A stretch of 64,000 nt of DNA from an uncultured Actinomycetes bacterium (GCA_903871335.1 CAIQGE010000018.1:1-64000), one strand, 5' to 3'. Counted from the stretch's first letter, positions 34,470 to 44,125 are shown. The notes: a model not told the origin generated them from the sequence alone. Numbers and translations are program-made.

Positions 34470-35552
34470 GTGGAACGACTATTGGCGGTGTGGGTCCCCG
34501 AAATGGCCGCGGAGACGGACGACGGTTCGCACGCACGCTCCCTGGTGGCACTACTGGACGAGGTCGTGACCCTCTGTCCGTTCGTCGAACCGGTGCGCTG
34601 GGGTCTCGTGGTCTTGCCCGTGCGTGGTCCGAGTCGCTTCTTCGGCGGTGAGGACGTGGTGGTCGAGATCGTGAGATCTGCCGTGCAGCGCAGCACGGGT
34701 CACGTGCCCCGGTTGGGTGCGGCCGACGGCCTCTTTAGTGCTTTCGCCGCCGCGCGACGCGAGATTGTTGTTCCGGTGGGCGAGAGCGACGCCTTTCGAC
34801 GATCTCTTCCCATCACCGCCTTGGAGCGCCGGGAACTCGCCACGGTCTGCCGCCGTTTGGGCGTGCACACCGTTGGGGCCTTTGCCGATCTTCCCGCCGC
34901 TCGCGTGGCCGAGCGTTTCACGCGTGACGCGCTGCATGTTCATCGGGTGGCGCGGGGCGAAGAAAGTGAACTACGAGGGCAACGGGACCTACGGATGACG
35001 ACGCGACTACAGGCATTGCGCGGCGAGAACTCGCCGGTCGCCGCGCAGGGTGGGTTTTTTGGTGATCATCGTGACGCAGATCGTCGGGCCGCTGTCGCGG
35101 CCCATCGGGTGCGCCAACGTTTGGGTCCTCACGGTATTACGACGGCCACGCTGCACGGTGGGCGCACACCGCATGATCGCGCGACTCTGGTGCCCTACGA
35201 CGCTCACGCCGACGTGGCCCGCCTCGACGATGAACCGTGGCCGGGGCAGATCCCGTCGCCGGCGCCGTCAACGACGTTCGCGCAACCGGTTGCTGTGCAG
35301 CTCCTCGCCGCCGATACGACACCGGTACGCGTGGAGCCACGAGGGTTCTTGAGTGCCACCCCACACACCATTGCTTTCGAACGTGGTGCGACACGTCAGG
35401 TTGCGTGGCACGCCGGTCCTTGGATCAGTGTTGAGCGTTGGTGGTCCACGCGTCGTCGTCGCGCGCATCTCCAAATCGTGACCGATCGCGAGGAAGCGTT
35501 CTTGCTCTGCGCGGAACGCGGGAGCTGGTGGCTGACAGGGATGTACGACTGA
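34470..35552 (+). CDS. imuB: ImuB, Y-family polymerase-like mutasome scaffold
   Basis: A 360-residue Y-family polymerase homologue. The N-terminal ERLLAVWVPEM lacks the D-x-D-x-F-Y-A catalytic motif of active Y polymerases, as in known ImuB, which is a non-catalytic adaptor connecting DnaE2 to the beta clamp. The little-finger and C-terminal parts (about residues 160-360) are present. It is shorter than mycobacterial ImuB (over 500 residues), so the C-terminal interaction tail may be reduced. The GTG start is 1 nt after the imuA' stop, and its TGA overlaps the dnaE2 ATG (TGATG). Confidence 0.88.
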   Translation: MERLLAVWVPEMAAETDDGSHARSLVALLDEVVTLCPFVEPVRWGLVVLPVRGPSRFFGGEDVVVEIVRSAVQRSTGHVPRLGAADGLFSAFAAARREIVVPVGESDAFRRSLPITALERRELATVCRRLGVHTVGAFADLPAARVAERFTRDALHVHRVARGEESELRGQRDLRMTTRLQALRGENSPVAAQGGFFGDHRDADRRAAVAAHRVRQRLGPHGITTATLHGGRTPHDRATLVPYDAHADVARLDDEPWPGQIPSPAPSTTFAQPVAVQLLAADTTPVRVEPRGFLSATPHTIAFERGATRQVAWHAGPWISVERWWSTRRRRAHLQIVTDREEAFLLCAERGSWWLTGMYD

Positions 35553-38500
35553 TGGCGACCTACGGCGAACTTCACGCACATTCGGGCTTTAGCTTTCTCG
35601 ATGGTGCGAGCGACCCCGAGGAACTCGTAGCCGAGGCTGTTCGCCTCGGACTGAGTGGACTCGCCCTCACCGATCATCACGGTCTCTATGGCGTGGTGCG
35701 TTTTGCCGAAGCGGCACGGGCACTGGATTTACCGACCATTTTCGGTGCCGAAATTACCGTCGGCGGACAGGACGATCGCGTCGGGGTCCGTGACCCGAGC
35801 GGAGAGCACCTGGTTCTTTTGGCTCGTTCACCCGAAGGGTACCGGCGACTATCGACCTTCCTCGCGGAGGGGCATCTACGTCGCGGTGAGAAGGGGGCTC
35901 CCCGTTTCACGTGGGAAGAGTTGGCGGCGGGACAGGGGGAGTGGGTCGCCCTCACGGGATGCCGCAAGGGCCCGGTCACCCGCGCGCTAGTCGACGCCGG
36001 TCCTCGAGCGGCTGGTCGTGCGCTGGATCACTTGGTGGACGTGTTTGGTCGCGACAATGTCGTCGCGGAACTGTGGGATCACGGTCAACCCGATGATGTT
36101 GTCAGAAATGACGTAGTTGCGGAATTGAGCCTGCAGCGCGCACTGCGTGTGGTGGCGACGGGGAACGTTCACTACGCCACCCCGGCAGGATTTCGTCGCG
36201 CCACTCTGCTCGCGGCGATTCGTTCACGACGGACACTCGACGAAATGGAGGGTTGGTTACCGTCGGCACCCGCTGCGTGCTTGCGTAGTGACGGCGAACA
36301 GCGGCGACGTTTTGCGCGGTGGCCGGGAGTGGTGGACGCCGCCGGAGAACTCGCGGAGAGCCTGGCGTTCGATCTTCGTCTGGTCGCTCCGGCCCTGCCG
36401 GATTTCGCGACGCCACCGGGTCGTGACGAGCAGGGCTACCTCGAGGAGTTGGTAGAGCAGGGAGCTACTCACCGTTATGGACCTCGTCACGCGGAACGCG
36501 TGCCGGGGGCGTGGCGACAAATTGACCACGAACTCGGCGTGATCCGCGCCTTGGGTTTCGCGGGTTACTTCCTCATCGTCTGGGACATCACCGAATTCTG
36601 TCGGCGCGAGAACATCTACTGCCAAGGACGAGGCTCGGCGGCGAACTCGGCAGTGTGCTATTCGCTCGGTATTACGAACGCTGACGCGGTCTCGCTCAAT
36701 CTCTTTTTCGAACGCTTCTTGTCCCCTGCTCGTGACGGTCCGCCGGACATTGATGTTGATATCGAATCCGGTCGTCGAGAAGAAGTCATTCAGTACGTCT
36801 ACCGTCGCTACGGGCGCCGGCACGCCGCGCAGGTGGCGAACGTCATTACGTACCGTGCACCATCGGCGCTTCGTGACGTGAGTCGAGCGCTCGGTTACGG
36901 CGAAACCACGGTGCGCGAACTCGCCCAGAGGCCTGAACACGTCGACGCCACCGGACTCGCGACCGCTCTAGCCTCACCTTCGAGTGAGGCCCCACCACCG
37001 CTGGTAGCGGAACTCGCTCGGGAACTACTGGACCGACCACGTCATCTAGGAATTCACTCGGCGGGCATGGTGCTGTGCGATCGGCCCGTGATCGAGGTGT
37101 GCCCGGTGGAATGGGGACGCATGCCCGGTCGCTCCGTTCTGCAGTGGGACAAGGACGACTGCGCGGCGATTGGTCTCGTGAAGTTCGATCTCCTGGGTCT
37201 CGGCATGCTCGACGCCCTTCACCGCGCCGTGGACGAGATCAACGCGTTTTACCAACACACCATTGACCTGGCGACATTGCCGCAGGAGGACGCGGTGTAC
37301 GACCTGTTGTGCAGTGCGGACACCGTGGGTGTCTTTCAGGTGGAGTCGCGCGCACAAATGGCGACTCTCCCACGGGTGCGGCCGCGCTGCTTTTACGACC
37401 TCGTGATTGAAGTGGCGTTGATTCGTCCCGGCCCCATTCAGGGACAAGCGGTGAATCCGTATATTCGTCGTCGGAGGGGCGAAGAGCCGGTGACCTATCT
37501 ACACCCCCGATTGGAACCCATCTTGCGACGCACCTTGGGTGTGCCGTTGTTTCAAGAACAGTTGATGGAGATGGCGGTCGCGGTGGCGGGTTTTTCGCCA
37601 GCGGAGGCGGACGAATTGCGTCAAGCAATGGCGGCGAAACGCTCGGAGATTCGGATGCTCCGGCTCAAGAGTCGTTTCTACGCGGGTATGGCCACCCACG
37701 GAATCACCGGTGATACGGCCGACCAGCTCTACGCGGCATTGGCGGCGTTCGCGAACTTCGGTTTCCCGGAGTCGCACTCGGTCTCCTTTGCTCACCTGGT
37801 CTATTGCTCGGCCTGGGTCAAACTGCACTATCCCGAGGCCTTCCTCGTTTCGTTGCTCAACGCGCAACCACTCGGTTTTTGGTCACCCCAGAGTCTCATT
37901 GCGGACGCACAACGACACCGGGTGCGCGTCGAGCGTCCGAACGTGAACAGCTCTGAGGTGGGCGCTGCGGTGGCTGGAACGGTGGAGAATCCATGTGTTC
38001 GTTTGGGACTACGGGATATTCGCGGAATTGGCGAGACCATCGCGACGGCCATCGTGGCGGGTCGTCCGTGGGCATCGGTGGAAGATCTCGTGCGACGAGC
38101 GGGCTGTCAGCGATCGCACCTCGAGGCGCTCGCGGCCGCGGGCGCTCTTGATGACTTTGGCTCGTCGCGCCGCGCCCTGACCTGGGTAGCGGGTGCGGCG
38201 GCACAGAGTACGCCCGACCGGTTGCCCGGCATCGTGACGGGCACCACCGCACCCCCGCTCGCCGCACCCACGGCTTTTGAACGTGTCGCTGATGATCTCT
38301 GGTCACTCGGCTTCACACCCGAAGCAACGGCGATCGCCCTCGTGCGGGATCACTTGTCCGAGCGCGGTGTCGTGTGCGCGAGCGCCTTGGCCGGAGCGGA
38401 GACCGAACGAGTCAGTGTGGCCGGCGTCGTGACGCACCGTCAACACCCCGAGACGGCTCGCGGGGCGGTCTTTTTGAACCTCGAAGACGAGACGGGTCAC

Positions 38501-38680
38501 GTCAACGTGGTCTTCTCCAAGGGCGCGTGGGAGAGGTGGCGATCGGTGGCGCGCCACGCTCCGGCGTTGATCATTCGTGGTCGGTTGGAGCGGGGGCAGG
38601 GGACACTCGCGTTGACGGCGGAGAGGGTCGAGATCCTTGACCTGGCGGCTCCCTCGCCGCCATCACGAGATTTTCGCTAG
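35552..38680 (+). CDS. dnaE2: Error-prone DNA polymerase III alpha subunit DnaE2
   Basis: A 1042-residue C-family polymerase. The PHP domain opens with ELHAHSGFSFLDGAS (residues 5-19). The palm carries GRGSAANS and the catalytic aspartates in PPDIDVDIES (about residues 396-405). A helix-hairpin-helix (IRGIGETIA, about 830) and a C-terminal OB fold (VAGVVTHRQHPETARG) follow. The length and the upstream imuA'-imuB partners distinguish it from replicative DnaE1. It carries out SOS-induced translesion synthesis. The ATG overlaps the imuB stop; the stop TAG is shared (CTAG) with the convergent hypothetical gene. Confidence 0.95.
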   Translation: MATYGELHAHSGFSFLDGASDPEELVAEAVRLGLSGLALTDHHGLYGVVRFAEAARALDLPTIFGAEITVGGQDDRVGVRDPSGEHLVLLARSPEGYRRLSTFLAEGHLRRGEKGAPRFTWEELAAGQGEWVALTGCRKGPVTRALVDAGPRAAGRALDHLVDVFGRDNVVAELWDHGQPDDVVRNDVVAELSLQRALRVVATGNVHYATPAGFRRATLLAAIRSRRTLDEMEGWLPSAPAACLRSDGEQRRRFARWPGVVDAAGELAESLAFDLRLVAPALPDFATPPGRDEQGYLEELVEQGATHRYGPRHAERVPGAWRQIDHELGVIRALGFAGYFLIVWDITEFCRRENIYCQGRGSAANSAVCYSLGITNADAVSLNLFFERFLSPARDGPPDIDVDIESGRREEVIQYVYRRYGRRHAAQVANVITYRAPSALRDVSRALGYGETTVRELAQRPEHVDATGLATALASPSSEAPPPLVAELARELLDRPRHLGIHSAGMVLCDRPVIEVCPVEWGRMPGRSVLQWDKDDCAAIGLVKFDLLGLGMLDALHRAVDEINAFYQHTIDLATLPQEDAVYDLLCSADTVGVFQVESRAQMATLPRVRPRCFYDLVIEVALIRPGPIQGQAVNPYIRRRRGEEPVTYLHPRLEPILRRTLGVPLFQEQLMEMAVAVAGFSPAEADELRQAMAAKRSEIRMLRLKSRFYAGMATHGITGDTADQLYAALAAFANFGFPESHSVSFAHLVYCSAWVKLHYPEAFLVSLLNAQPLGFWSPQSLIADAQRHRVRVERPNVNSSEVGAAVAGTVENPCVRLGLRDIRGIGETIATAIVAGRPWASVEDLVRRAGCQRSHLEALAAAGALDDFGSSRRALTWVAGAAAQSTPDRLPGIVTGTTAPPLAAPTAFERVADDLWSLGFTPEATAIALVRDHLSERGVVCASALAGAETERVSVAGVVTHRQHPETARGAVFLNLEDETGHVNVVFSKGAWERWRSVARHAPALIIRGRLERGQGTLALTAERVEILDLAAPSPPSRDFR

Positions 38681-39120
38681 CGCAGGACGTCGGCGAGCTG
38701 CTCGGCGATGATCGAACGATCTTCCGGGTCCGCGATTTGAGCCACGAGAGCCTGAGCGGTCCGGCACCATTCGTCTCGCTGGGTTACGGCACCGACCGAC
38801 GCGAACGCTCGCGCCACGCCCTCGGCGGCCGACGCCACCAGCCAGTCCGGCACACCCGGTTCCTGCGCCGCCGCATAGGCGCGCTGGGCGAACGTCAGTG
38901 AGAGATCTCCCGCACCCGTGGCCGCGGCCGCCCGGGCCACCATCCAATCAGCGGTAATCCACTGGTCTCGCTGCCCGACGTTGAGCCAGTGGTGACGAGA
39001 CGTAAAGGCGCTGGTCAACAACTCCACGTCGTCGTCGGCCGTTCGTGCGTCGGATTCCAAGAGTTGCCAACAGCGGTTGTAGAGGGCCGCAGCCGTCGAG
39101 CGTTCATCTATTTCGGGCAC
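38677..39120 (-). CDS. Conserved-type hypothetical protein, alpha-helical
   Basis: A 147-residue soluble protein, mostly helical and Ala-rich (TPR-like in appearance), with Trp residues in WLLxVGQRDQW-like and EPGVPDWLVASAAEG segments. I do not recognise a named family. The start was placed at GTG 39120, since TACCAT ends 6 nt upstream and the longer frame overlaps the divergent gene at 39176. It converges on dnaE2 with a 4-nt stop overlap. Confidence 0.65.
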   Translation of the reverse strand: MPEIDERSTAAALYNRCWQLLESDARTADDDVELLTSAFTSRHHWLNVGQRDQWITADWMVARAAAATGAGDLSLTFAQRAYAAAQEPGVPDWLVASAAEGVARAFASVGAVTQRDEWCRTAQALVAQIADPEDRSIIAEQLADVLR

Positions 39121-39126
39121 GGCGAG

Positions 39127-39169
39127 ATGGTAGCGGCCCCAACCGCCGAGGAAAGGCCCAAAGTAAGGT
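39127..39169. promoter_or_regulatory. Divergent leaderless-type -10 elements (TACCAT minus, TAAGGT plus)
   Basis: Minus-strand TACCAT (39132 to 39127) sits 6 nt from GTG 39120. Plus-strand TAAGGT (39164-39169) sits 6 nt from ATG 39176. Both genes lack a Shine-Dalgarno. Confidence 0.5.
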
Positions 39170-39175
39170 GGTCGT

Positions 39176-40003
39176 ATGAAGTCTTCCAAGCGCGCCCTCG
39201 CCATCATTCTCGCTGTCGTAGCCCTGCTCTTGACGGCCACCGGCGTCGTCATTGCCGCCACCGATAGCAATCCCGGCGGAAGTGGCGACGCGCTGGCACT
39301 GCACGGAAAGCCACCGACGTCGGCGGTTATTAATTACACCCTCTCGACGGGTCAGGCCGAACAAATGACCGGCACGCTGAACGTGGACTTCACGAAGAAC
39401 GAAGCCAGCGGGACCTTGTCGATTCCGATCGGTCTTTCGACGACCACCGTGGGCGTCGTGCTCGCGAATGATCACCTGTATCTCGGCGTTCCCTCGCTAT
39501 CGAGCGTTCTGCACACACCGTGGGTGTCCATGCCGTATGCGACGCCGAGTTTGTTCGGACTATCGCTCGAGATGGCGGCACCGAAGCTGGATTTCTCACT
39601 TCTCACGTCGAAGGGCTTCACCGCGTTAGCTCCGGAACACAACGGATCATTGACGACCTACACGTTCACCAAGTCGGCCGCCCACCTCAGCACTCCGGCG
39701 AACGTGCCTCTCAAGTTGCCTCACCGACTTCAACTCGCGATCTCAGTCACCCTTGGTTCCGAAGGACAAATCGCGGGTCTGTCGATCACTCTCTCGTCGC
39801 CCAGCGCTCATGTGGAGCTCGCGATGACGGTCGTCTCGTACAACACGAAAGTCGACGTCGGCGTCCCACCGACACGTGACGTGAGTCCGCTCACGCAGAA
39901 GATCAAGAAGACGATTCTCGGTACCACGGGAGCAGGTGGGCAGATCAATCAATTGCTGACACCGCAAGGACTGGCCGCTTTGGGGCAGATCCACCTCAAC
40001 TGA
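39176..40003 (+). CDS. Secreted/membrane-anchored hypothetical protein (LppX-like appearance)
   Basis: A 275-residue protein with an N-terminal hydrophobic segment (residues 8-28) that may be a signal peptide or uncleaved anchor. There is no lipobox Cys. The mature part is beta-rich with repeated TGTLNVDF and GTLSIPIG strands and a long amphipathic half-barrel look, reminiscent of the mycobacterial LppX/LprG lipid-carrier fold; this is a weak inference. Leaderless-type start (TAAGGT 6 nt upstream of the ATG). Cargo and function unknown. Confidence 0.65.
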   Translation: MKSSKRALAIILAVVALLLTATGVVIAATDSNPGGSGDALALHGKPPTSAVINYTLSTGQAEQMTGTLNVDFTKNEASGTLSIPIGLSTTTVGVVLANDHLYLGVPSLSSVLHTPWVSMPYATPSLFGLSLEMAAPKLDFSLLTSKGFTALAPEHNGSLTTYTFTKSAAHLSTPANVPLKLPHRLQLAISVTLGSEGQIAGLSITLSSPSAHVELAMTVVSYNTKVDVGVPPTRDVSPLTQKIKKTILGTTGAGGQINQLLTPQGLAALGQIHLN

Positions 40004-40074
40004 GATGAGAACGGGCGCGAGTCGCATCGACGATCGAGAATTTGCGAGTCTGCGACGCAGCGCGGGATCACGTT

Positions 40075-40728
40075 GTGACTGAAGGACTCACCCATCGGGA
40101 TCGACACGCCCAACGACTTCCCGCGTCACTGGCCCTGGTCATCTGCGCCATCTTGTACCTGGTCCTGCCGAACCGACTCGCCGTTGGTCCCAAGTGGATT
40201 TTGCCGGTGCTCATCGTGTTGCCCCTGATCCCCCTGTCGCTCGGAGTTCACCGACACCCCGACGAGAGCCCGTGGGTGAGGCGCAGCACGATTGGTCTGG
40301 TGGGGCTCATCAACGCGGCGAACATTGTCTCGATGTTCCTGTTGGTGCATCTCTTGCTCAATGCCAACGTCGTGCAGGGTCGCAACCTCGTGTACTCCGC
40401 GGTGTCGGTATGGGTGACCAACGTCATCGTGTTCAGCTTGTGGTTCTGGGAGATCGATCGCGGTGGTCCCGCCGTGCGGGGTACTCACCACACCGATTTT
40501 CCCGACATTCAATTCCCGCAAATGGAAAATCCACACCTGGCGCCACCCGATTGGATGCCGAGCTACGCCGACTATCTGTACACGGCCTTTGCCAACGGCA
40601 CGAGCTTCGCGCCCGCGGACGCGATGCCGTTAAGTAGCCGAATGAAGATGTTGTTTGCTTTGGAATCAGTCGTGTCGCTGATCACCATCGCGGTGGTGGC
40701 GGCGCGCGCGGTCAATATCTTGAATTAG
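40075..40728 (+). CDS. Membrane protein with ion-channel-like C-terminal hairpin
   Basis: A 217-residue protein with about five hydrophobic helices. After the third or fourth helix comes WFWEIDRGGPA, then a soluble stretch, then YADYLYTAFANGT, SFAPADAMPLSSRMKMLFALES and a final helix ending ARAVNIL. The last 60 residues have the order helix, re-entrant loop, P-L-S, helix seen in two-helix potassium channel pores, but the TVGYG filter is absent (TSFAPAD instead). The GTG at 40075 is my preferred start; TTG 40042 is possible. Stop shared (TTAG) with the convergent oxidase gene. Confidence 0.6.
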   Translation: MTEGLTHRDRHAQRLPASLALVICAILYLVLPNRLAVGPKWILPVLIVLPLIPLSLGVHRHPDESPWVRRSTIGLVGLINAANIVSMFLLVHLLLNANVVQGRNLVYSAVSVWVTNVIVFSLWFWEIDRGGPAVRGTHHTDFPDIQFPQMENPHLAPPDWMPSYADYLYTAFANGTSFAPADAMPLSSRMKMLFALESVVSLITIAVVAARAVNILN

Positions 40729-42128
40729 CGCGGTGGCGTATTGAAGAGTCGGTCGAGGAGCGCACTGGCTCGACTCTCCACGTGACGTCGACGCTCCACG
40801 CGGTCGGACCAATTGGCCAGCGCCAATCCTGCGTTGACTCCTAACCACCTCGCCGGCTCGATCTCCCACGTGGCGCTGCGTCGTTGGACGAAGGGGAGCG
40901 TCGAGAATTCCGTCGGCGTGTCGGGCTGCACAATCAGATCCGCCAGTGCCTGCGCCGCGACGTAACTGAGAACGACGCCATCACCGGTGTAGCCGCCGGC
41001 GGCCGCGAGTCCGGTCGTGGTGTCCAAGGTGACCGAGGGTGATTGATCACGCGGCATGGCGAGAGGACCACCCCATTGAAACGACGTGGCCGCGCCGAGG
41101 TCGGGAAACAATTCACGCAAGGTCGCCGCGAGGAGAGAGAAGACCTTGTCATTGAGGTCGAAGCGTGGCTCCACGGTGGAACCGAAGTGATACGGAGCTC
41201 CTCGTCCACCGAAGGCCAAGCGGTCGTCATCTGTTCGTTGCCCGTAGATCACCAGGTGTCGATCATCGGCGAACGTCTCGTAGCCGTGGAATCCGACGGC
41301 CTCCCAGAACGATGAGGGAAGTGGTTCGGTGGCGATCATCAGCGAATAGATCGGCGCGAGGTCGCGACGATGTCCGGGCAGCGTGGCCGTGAATCCCTCG
41401 GTGGCGCGCACCACGACTTCGGCTCGCACGGTACCGCTCACCGTCGATACGCACGGCCGCCGCGAGGCATTGCCCGGCGTGATCCTCGTGACCTGGGTGT
41501 CCTCAAAAATAACGGCACCCGCACGCTCGGCGGCGTCGGCGAGGCCGCGCACCAAACGACCCGGATGAAGCCGCGCGCAGTGGGGTGAAAACATCGCGCC
41601 ACGAAGTTCGCTCACCCTGGCACGCTCGGCGACTTCGTCCGCCGTCATCCAGCGGCGGTCCTGCGCGCTGATACCGAGTGCGTGTGCGTCCTCGACGGAA
41701 CGACGCAACCGTGACGCTTGCACGTCACTTCGGGCGAAGGTCAACGTGCCACCCTGGACGAAGTGGGCGTCGATGCCTTCCTCGTCGATGGTGCGTCCCA
41801 GTCCAGCGACGGCGTTTTGCAACGTGAGGCGTTGCTGATGAAAAGCCTCGAGTCCGTACCGAGCGACGAGGGCGTCGTCGCTCACGGGATAGAGCGCCGA
41901 CGCCCAACCGCCGTTACGACCCGACGCACCAAAACCGCATACCGATTGTTCGAGCACGACGACCCGCAGCGCGGGGTCCCGTCGCAGCAATTCGCGCGCC
42001 GTCCATAACCCCGTGAATCCGCCACCAATGATCGCGACGTCAACGTCCAGTGACGTTGAAAGAGCCGGTCGCACATCGACCGGCTCTTTCAACGTTGACC
42101 ACCACAGCGAGGTGGGGGGCATCAGCAT
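40725..42128 (-). CDS. FAD-dependent amine oxidoreductase (DAO family, PuuB-like)
   Basis: A 467-residue flavoenzyme. The dinucleotide-binding motif is VAIIGGGFTGLWTA (residues about 30-43), followed by the CGFGASGRNGGWAS segment typical of gamma-glutamylputrescine oxidase and other DAO proteins. A C-terminal YTGDGVVLSY motif closes the FAD site. It likely oxidises an amino acid or (glutamyl)polyamine. It is the last gene of the lrp-aminotransferase-oxidase run; the ATG (42128, or 42122) lies 2 nt beyond the aminotransferase stop, implying coupling. The frame extends 44 codons upstream into the aminotransferase gene, which I reject. Confidence 0.85.
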   Translation of the reverse strand: MLMPPTSLWWSTLKEPVDVRPALSTSLDVDVAIIGGGFTGLWTARELLRRDPALRVVVLEQSVCGFGASGRNGGWASALYPVSDDALVARYGLEAFHQQRLTLQNAVAGLGRTIDEEGIDAHFVQGGTLTFARSDVQASRLRRSVEDAHALGISAQDRRWMTADEVAERARVSELRGAMFSPHCARLHPGRLVRGLADAAERAGAVIFEDTQVTRITPGNASRRPCVSTVSGTVRAEVVVRATEGFTATLPGHRRDLAPIYSLMIATEPLPSSFWEAVGFHGYETFADDRHLVIYGQRTDDDRLAFGGRGAPYHFGSTVEPRFDLNDKVFSLLAATLRELFPDLGAATSFQWGGPLAMPRDQSPSVTLDTTTGLAAAGGYTGDGVVLSYVAAQALADLIVQPDTPTEFSTLPFVQRRSATWEIEPARWLGVNAGLALANWSDRVERRRHVESRASALLDRLFNTPPR

Positions 42129-42130
42129 GA

Positions 42131-43549
42131 CTAGATGCGCTCGAGGGCTCCGTCGAAGACGTCGCGCAAGGTTCCCACCATGAAATCGATGTCCTCGCGC
42201 GTGGAGATGAGCGGAGGCGCCAACTGCACGACCGGGTCGCCGCGATCGTCCGAGCGACAAATCAAGCCGCGTCGGAACATTTCGGGTGAGACGTAGCCGC
42301 GCAGGAGTCGTTCAGCTTCGTCGCCCTCAAAGGACGCACGCGTGTCCTGATCCTTGACGAGTTCGATGCCCCAGAAGTATCCCGTTCCGCGGATGTCGCC
42401 CACGATGGGTAGGTCGCGCAATGTCGAGAGCTGCTCGTAGAAGTAGTCCTGATTCGCCAGAACGTTTTCGAGGATCTTCTCTTCCTCGAAGATCTGGAGG
42501 CTCCGCAGAGCCACGGCACAACTGACCGGGTGGCCGGCCCAGGTGAAACCGTGCACGAACGAAGTGTCACCGTGCTGGAAGGGCTCGGCGATACGGTCCG
42601 ACACGATCATGGCGCCGAGGGGCGCGTAGCCCGCGGTGAGACCCTTCGCGCAACAGATGATGTCCGGGACGTAGTCGTACTTTTGTCCACCGAACCAGGT
42701 TCCCAGGCGTCCGAAGGCGCAGATGACTTCGTCGGACACGAGCAGGACGCCGTAACGATCGCAAATACGTCGCACTTCTTGCCAGTAGCCCGGGGGCGGC
42801 GTGAAACAGCCGCCGGCGTTCTGCACGGGTTCGAGGAACACCGCGGCCACCGTCTCGGGACCCTCGCGAAGGATCGCTTCTTCGATCTGCTGCGCCGACC
42901 ACAGACCAAAGGCCTCGAGGTCGTCACCGTGCTGGAGGGCACGATAGAAGTTGGTGTTGGGAATCTTGATAGCGCCGGGCACCAGAGGCTCGTACGGCTG
43001 GCGGTAACTGTCGAGTGACGTAATCGTCAGGGCACCCATCGTGGTGCCGTGGTACGCAATGTCGCGGCTAATGACCTTGTAGCGATCGTTTTCGCCACGG
43101 AGGCGGTGGTACTGGCGAGCCAACTTCCACGAACTCTCGACGGCGTCGCCACCACCGACGGTGAAGAACACGCGGTTCAGATCCCCGGGAGCGAGCGTCG
43201 CCAACTTTTCGGCCAGCTCAATAGCCTTCGGGTGCGCGTACGTCCACAGGGGGAAGTACGCCAGTTCCTTCATTTGCGCGGCCGCGGCGTCGGCAATTTC
43301 GGCGCGCCCGTGTCCGAGTTGATTAGTGAACAGACCCGACAGTCCGTCGAAGTAGCGATTGCCTTGGGCATCCCACACGTGGGTGCCCTCGCCGCGAACG
43401 ATCACCGGGATCTCTGCGGTCTCCGAATACGCGCCCATGCGAGACACCTGCATCCACAAGTGTCGGCGGGCACGCTCGGAGAGGGTATGGCTCTCGTGCT
43501 CGGGACTGACCGCAGTCAGTCCGTCGCTGATGATTTCGTGCAACGTCAT
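42131..43549 (-). CDS. Class III aminotransferase (putrescine/omega-amino acid:pyruvate type)
   Basis: A 472-residue PLP enzyme of fold type I, class III. The PLP Lys302 lies in CCAKGLTAGYAPLGA, the cofactor Asp273 in SDEVICAFGR, and GGGDAVESSWKLAR (about residues 132-145) is typical of omega-amine:pyruvate transaminases such as SpuC. It would transfer the terminal amine of putrescine, cadaverine or a similar amine to pyruvate, giving alanine and an aminoaldehyde. It is translationally coupled to the upstream Lrp regulator (ATGA overlap) and to the downstream oxidase. Confidence 0.88.
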   Translation of the reverse strand: MTLHEIISDGLTAVSPEHESHTLSERARRHLWMQVSRMGAYSETAEIPVIVRGEGTHVWDAQGNRYFDGLSGLFTNQLGHGRAEIADAAAAQMKELAYFPLWTYAHPKAIELAEKLATLAPGDLNRVFFTVGGGDAVESSWKLARQYHRLRGENDRYKVISRDIAYHGTTMGALTITSLDSYRQPYEPLVPGAIKIPNTNFYRALQHGDDLEAFGLWSAQQIEEAILREGPETVAAVFLEPVQNAGGCFTPPPGYWQEVRRICDRYGVLLVSDEVICAFGRLGTWFGGQKYDYVPDIICCAKGLTAGYAPLGAMIVSDRIAEPFQHGDTSFVHGFTWAGHPVSCAVALRSLQIFEEEKILENVLANQDYFYEQLSTLRDLPIVGDIRGTGYFWGIELVKDQDTRASFEGDEAERLLRGYVSPEMFRRGLICRSDDRGDPVVQLAPPLISTREDIDFMVGTLRDVFDGALERI

Positions 43550-44064
43550 TTGGTCCCCCAGGTATAGGTCTGCTTGGCCAACTTCAAGTAGAGAAAGGTC
43601 TCTACTTCGGTCACCCCCGGAATGCTCCTGATGGAGTCGTTCAAGAGATGCACCAGCGCGTTGTCATCGACCGCGATCAGTTCGGCAATGATGTCGAAAC
43701 TGCCCGCCGTCATGACGACGTAGTTGGCTTCTTCAATCGACGCAATCTTGTCGGCGACCAAGCGCACGTCTCCGTGGACTCGGATCCCCACCAACGCCTC
43801 CCGACCGAAGCCGAGCTGGAGGGGATCGGTAATCGCGACAATCTGCATCACACCCGCATCACGCAACCGCTGTACTCGTCGACGCACGGCGGCCTCAGAG
43901 AGACCGACGTCTTCGGCGATGGCCCCATAGGGCCGGCGGCCGTCGCGCTGGAGCAATCCAATGATGCGACGATCAATCGCGTCGAGGCCGTTCGAGGACG
44001 GAGCACTCTCCGGGCCTGCGTGTTCGGGAGCAGAAGCTCCTCTTTTGGCGACTCGTCCTGGCAT
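43546..44064 (-). CDS. Lrp/AsnC-family transcriptional regulator
   Basis: A 172-residue regulator. After a low-complexity N-terminal 30 residues, the winged helix-turn-helix (LDAIDRRIIGLLQRDGRRPY, then GLSEAAVRRRVQRL) is followed by a RAM ligand-binding domain ending in ETFLYLKLAKQTY. It probably senses an amino acid or amine and controls this divergent catabolic cluster. ATG 44064 has GGGGTGA upstream. A GTG at 44121 is in frame but falls within the -10 element (TATAGT). It overlaps the aminotransferase gene by 4 nt. Confidence 0.9.
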   Translation of the reverse strand: MPGRVAKRGASAPEHAGPESAPSSNGLDAIDRRIIGLLQRDGRRPYGAIAEDVGLSEAAVRRRVQRLRDAGVMQIVAITDPLQLGFGREALVGIRVHGDVRLVADKIASIEEANYVVMTAGSFDIIAELIAVDDNALVHLLNDSIRSIPGVTEVETFLYLKLAKQTYTWGTK

Positions 44065-44119
44065 TGGTTTCACCCCGGCTCGTGGACCAAAGTCTGATCC
44101 CGTGGCTGCGGATAGGGAC

Positions 44120-44125
44120 ACTATA
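44120..44125 (-). promoter_or_regulatory. -10 element (TATAGT) of the lrp-aminotransferase-oxidase operon
   Basis: TATAGT on the minus strand (44125 to 44120) would place the transcript start near 44113, giving a leader of about 49 nt before ATG 44064. The -35 is unclear; TTGACG lies 20 bp upstream, which is longer than ideal. The 210-bp divergent region to 44275 holds both operon promoters and presumably the Lrp sites. Confidence 0.45.
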
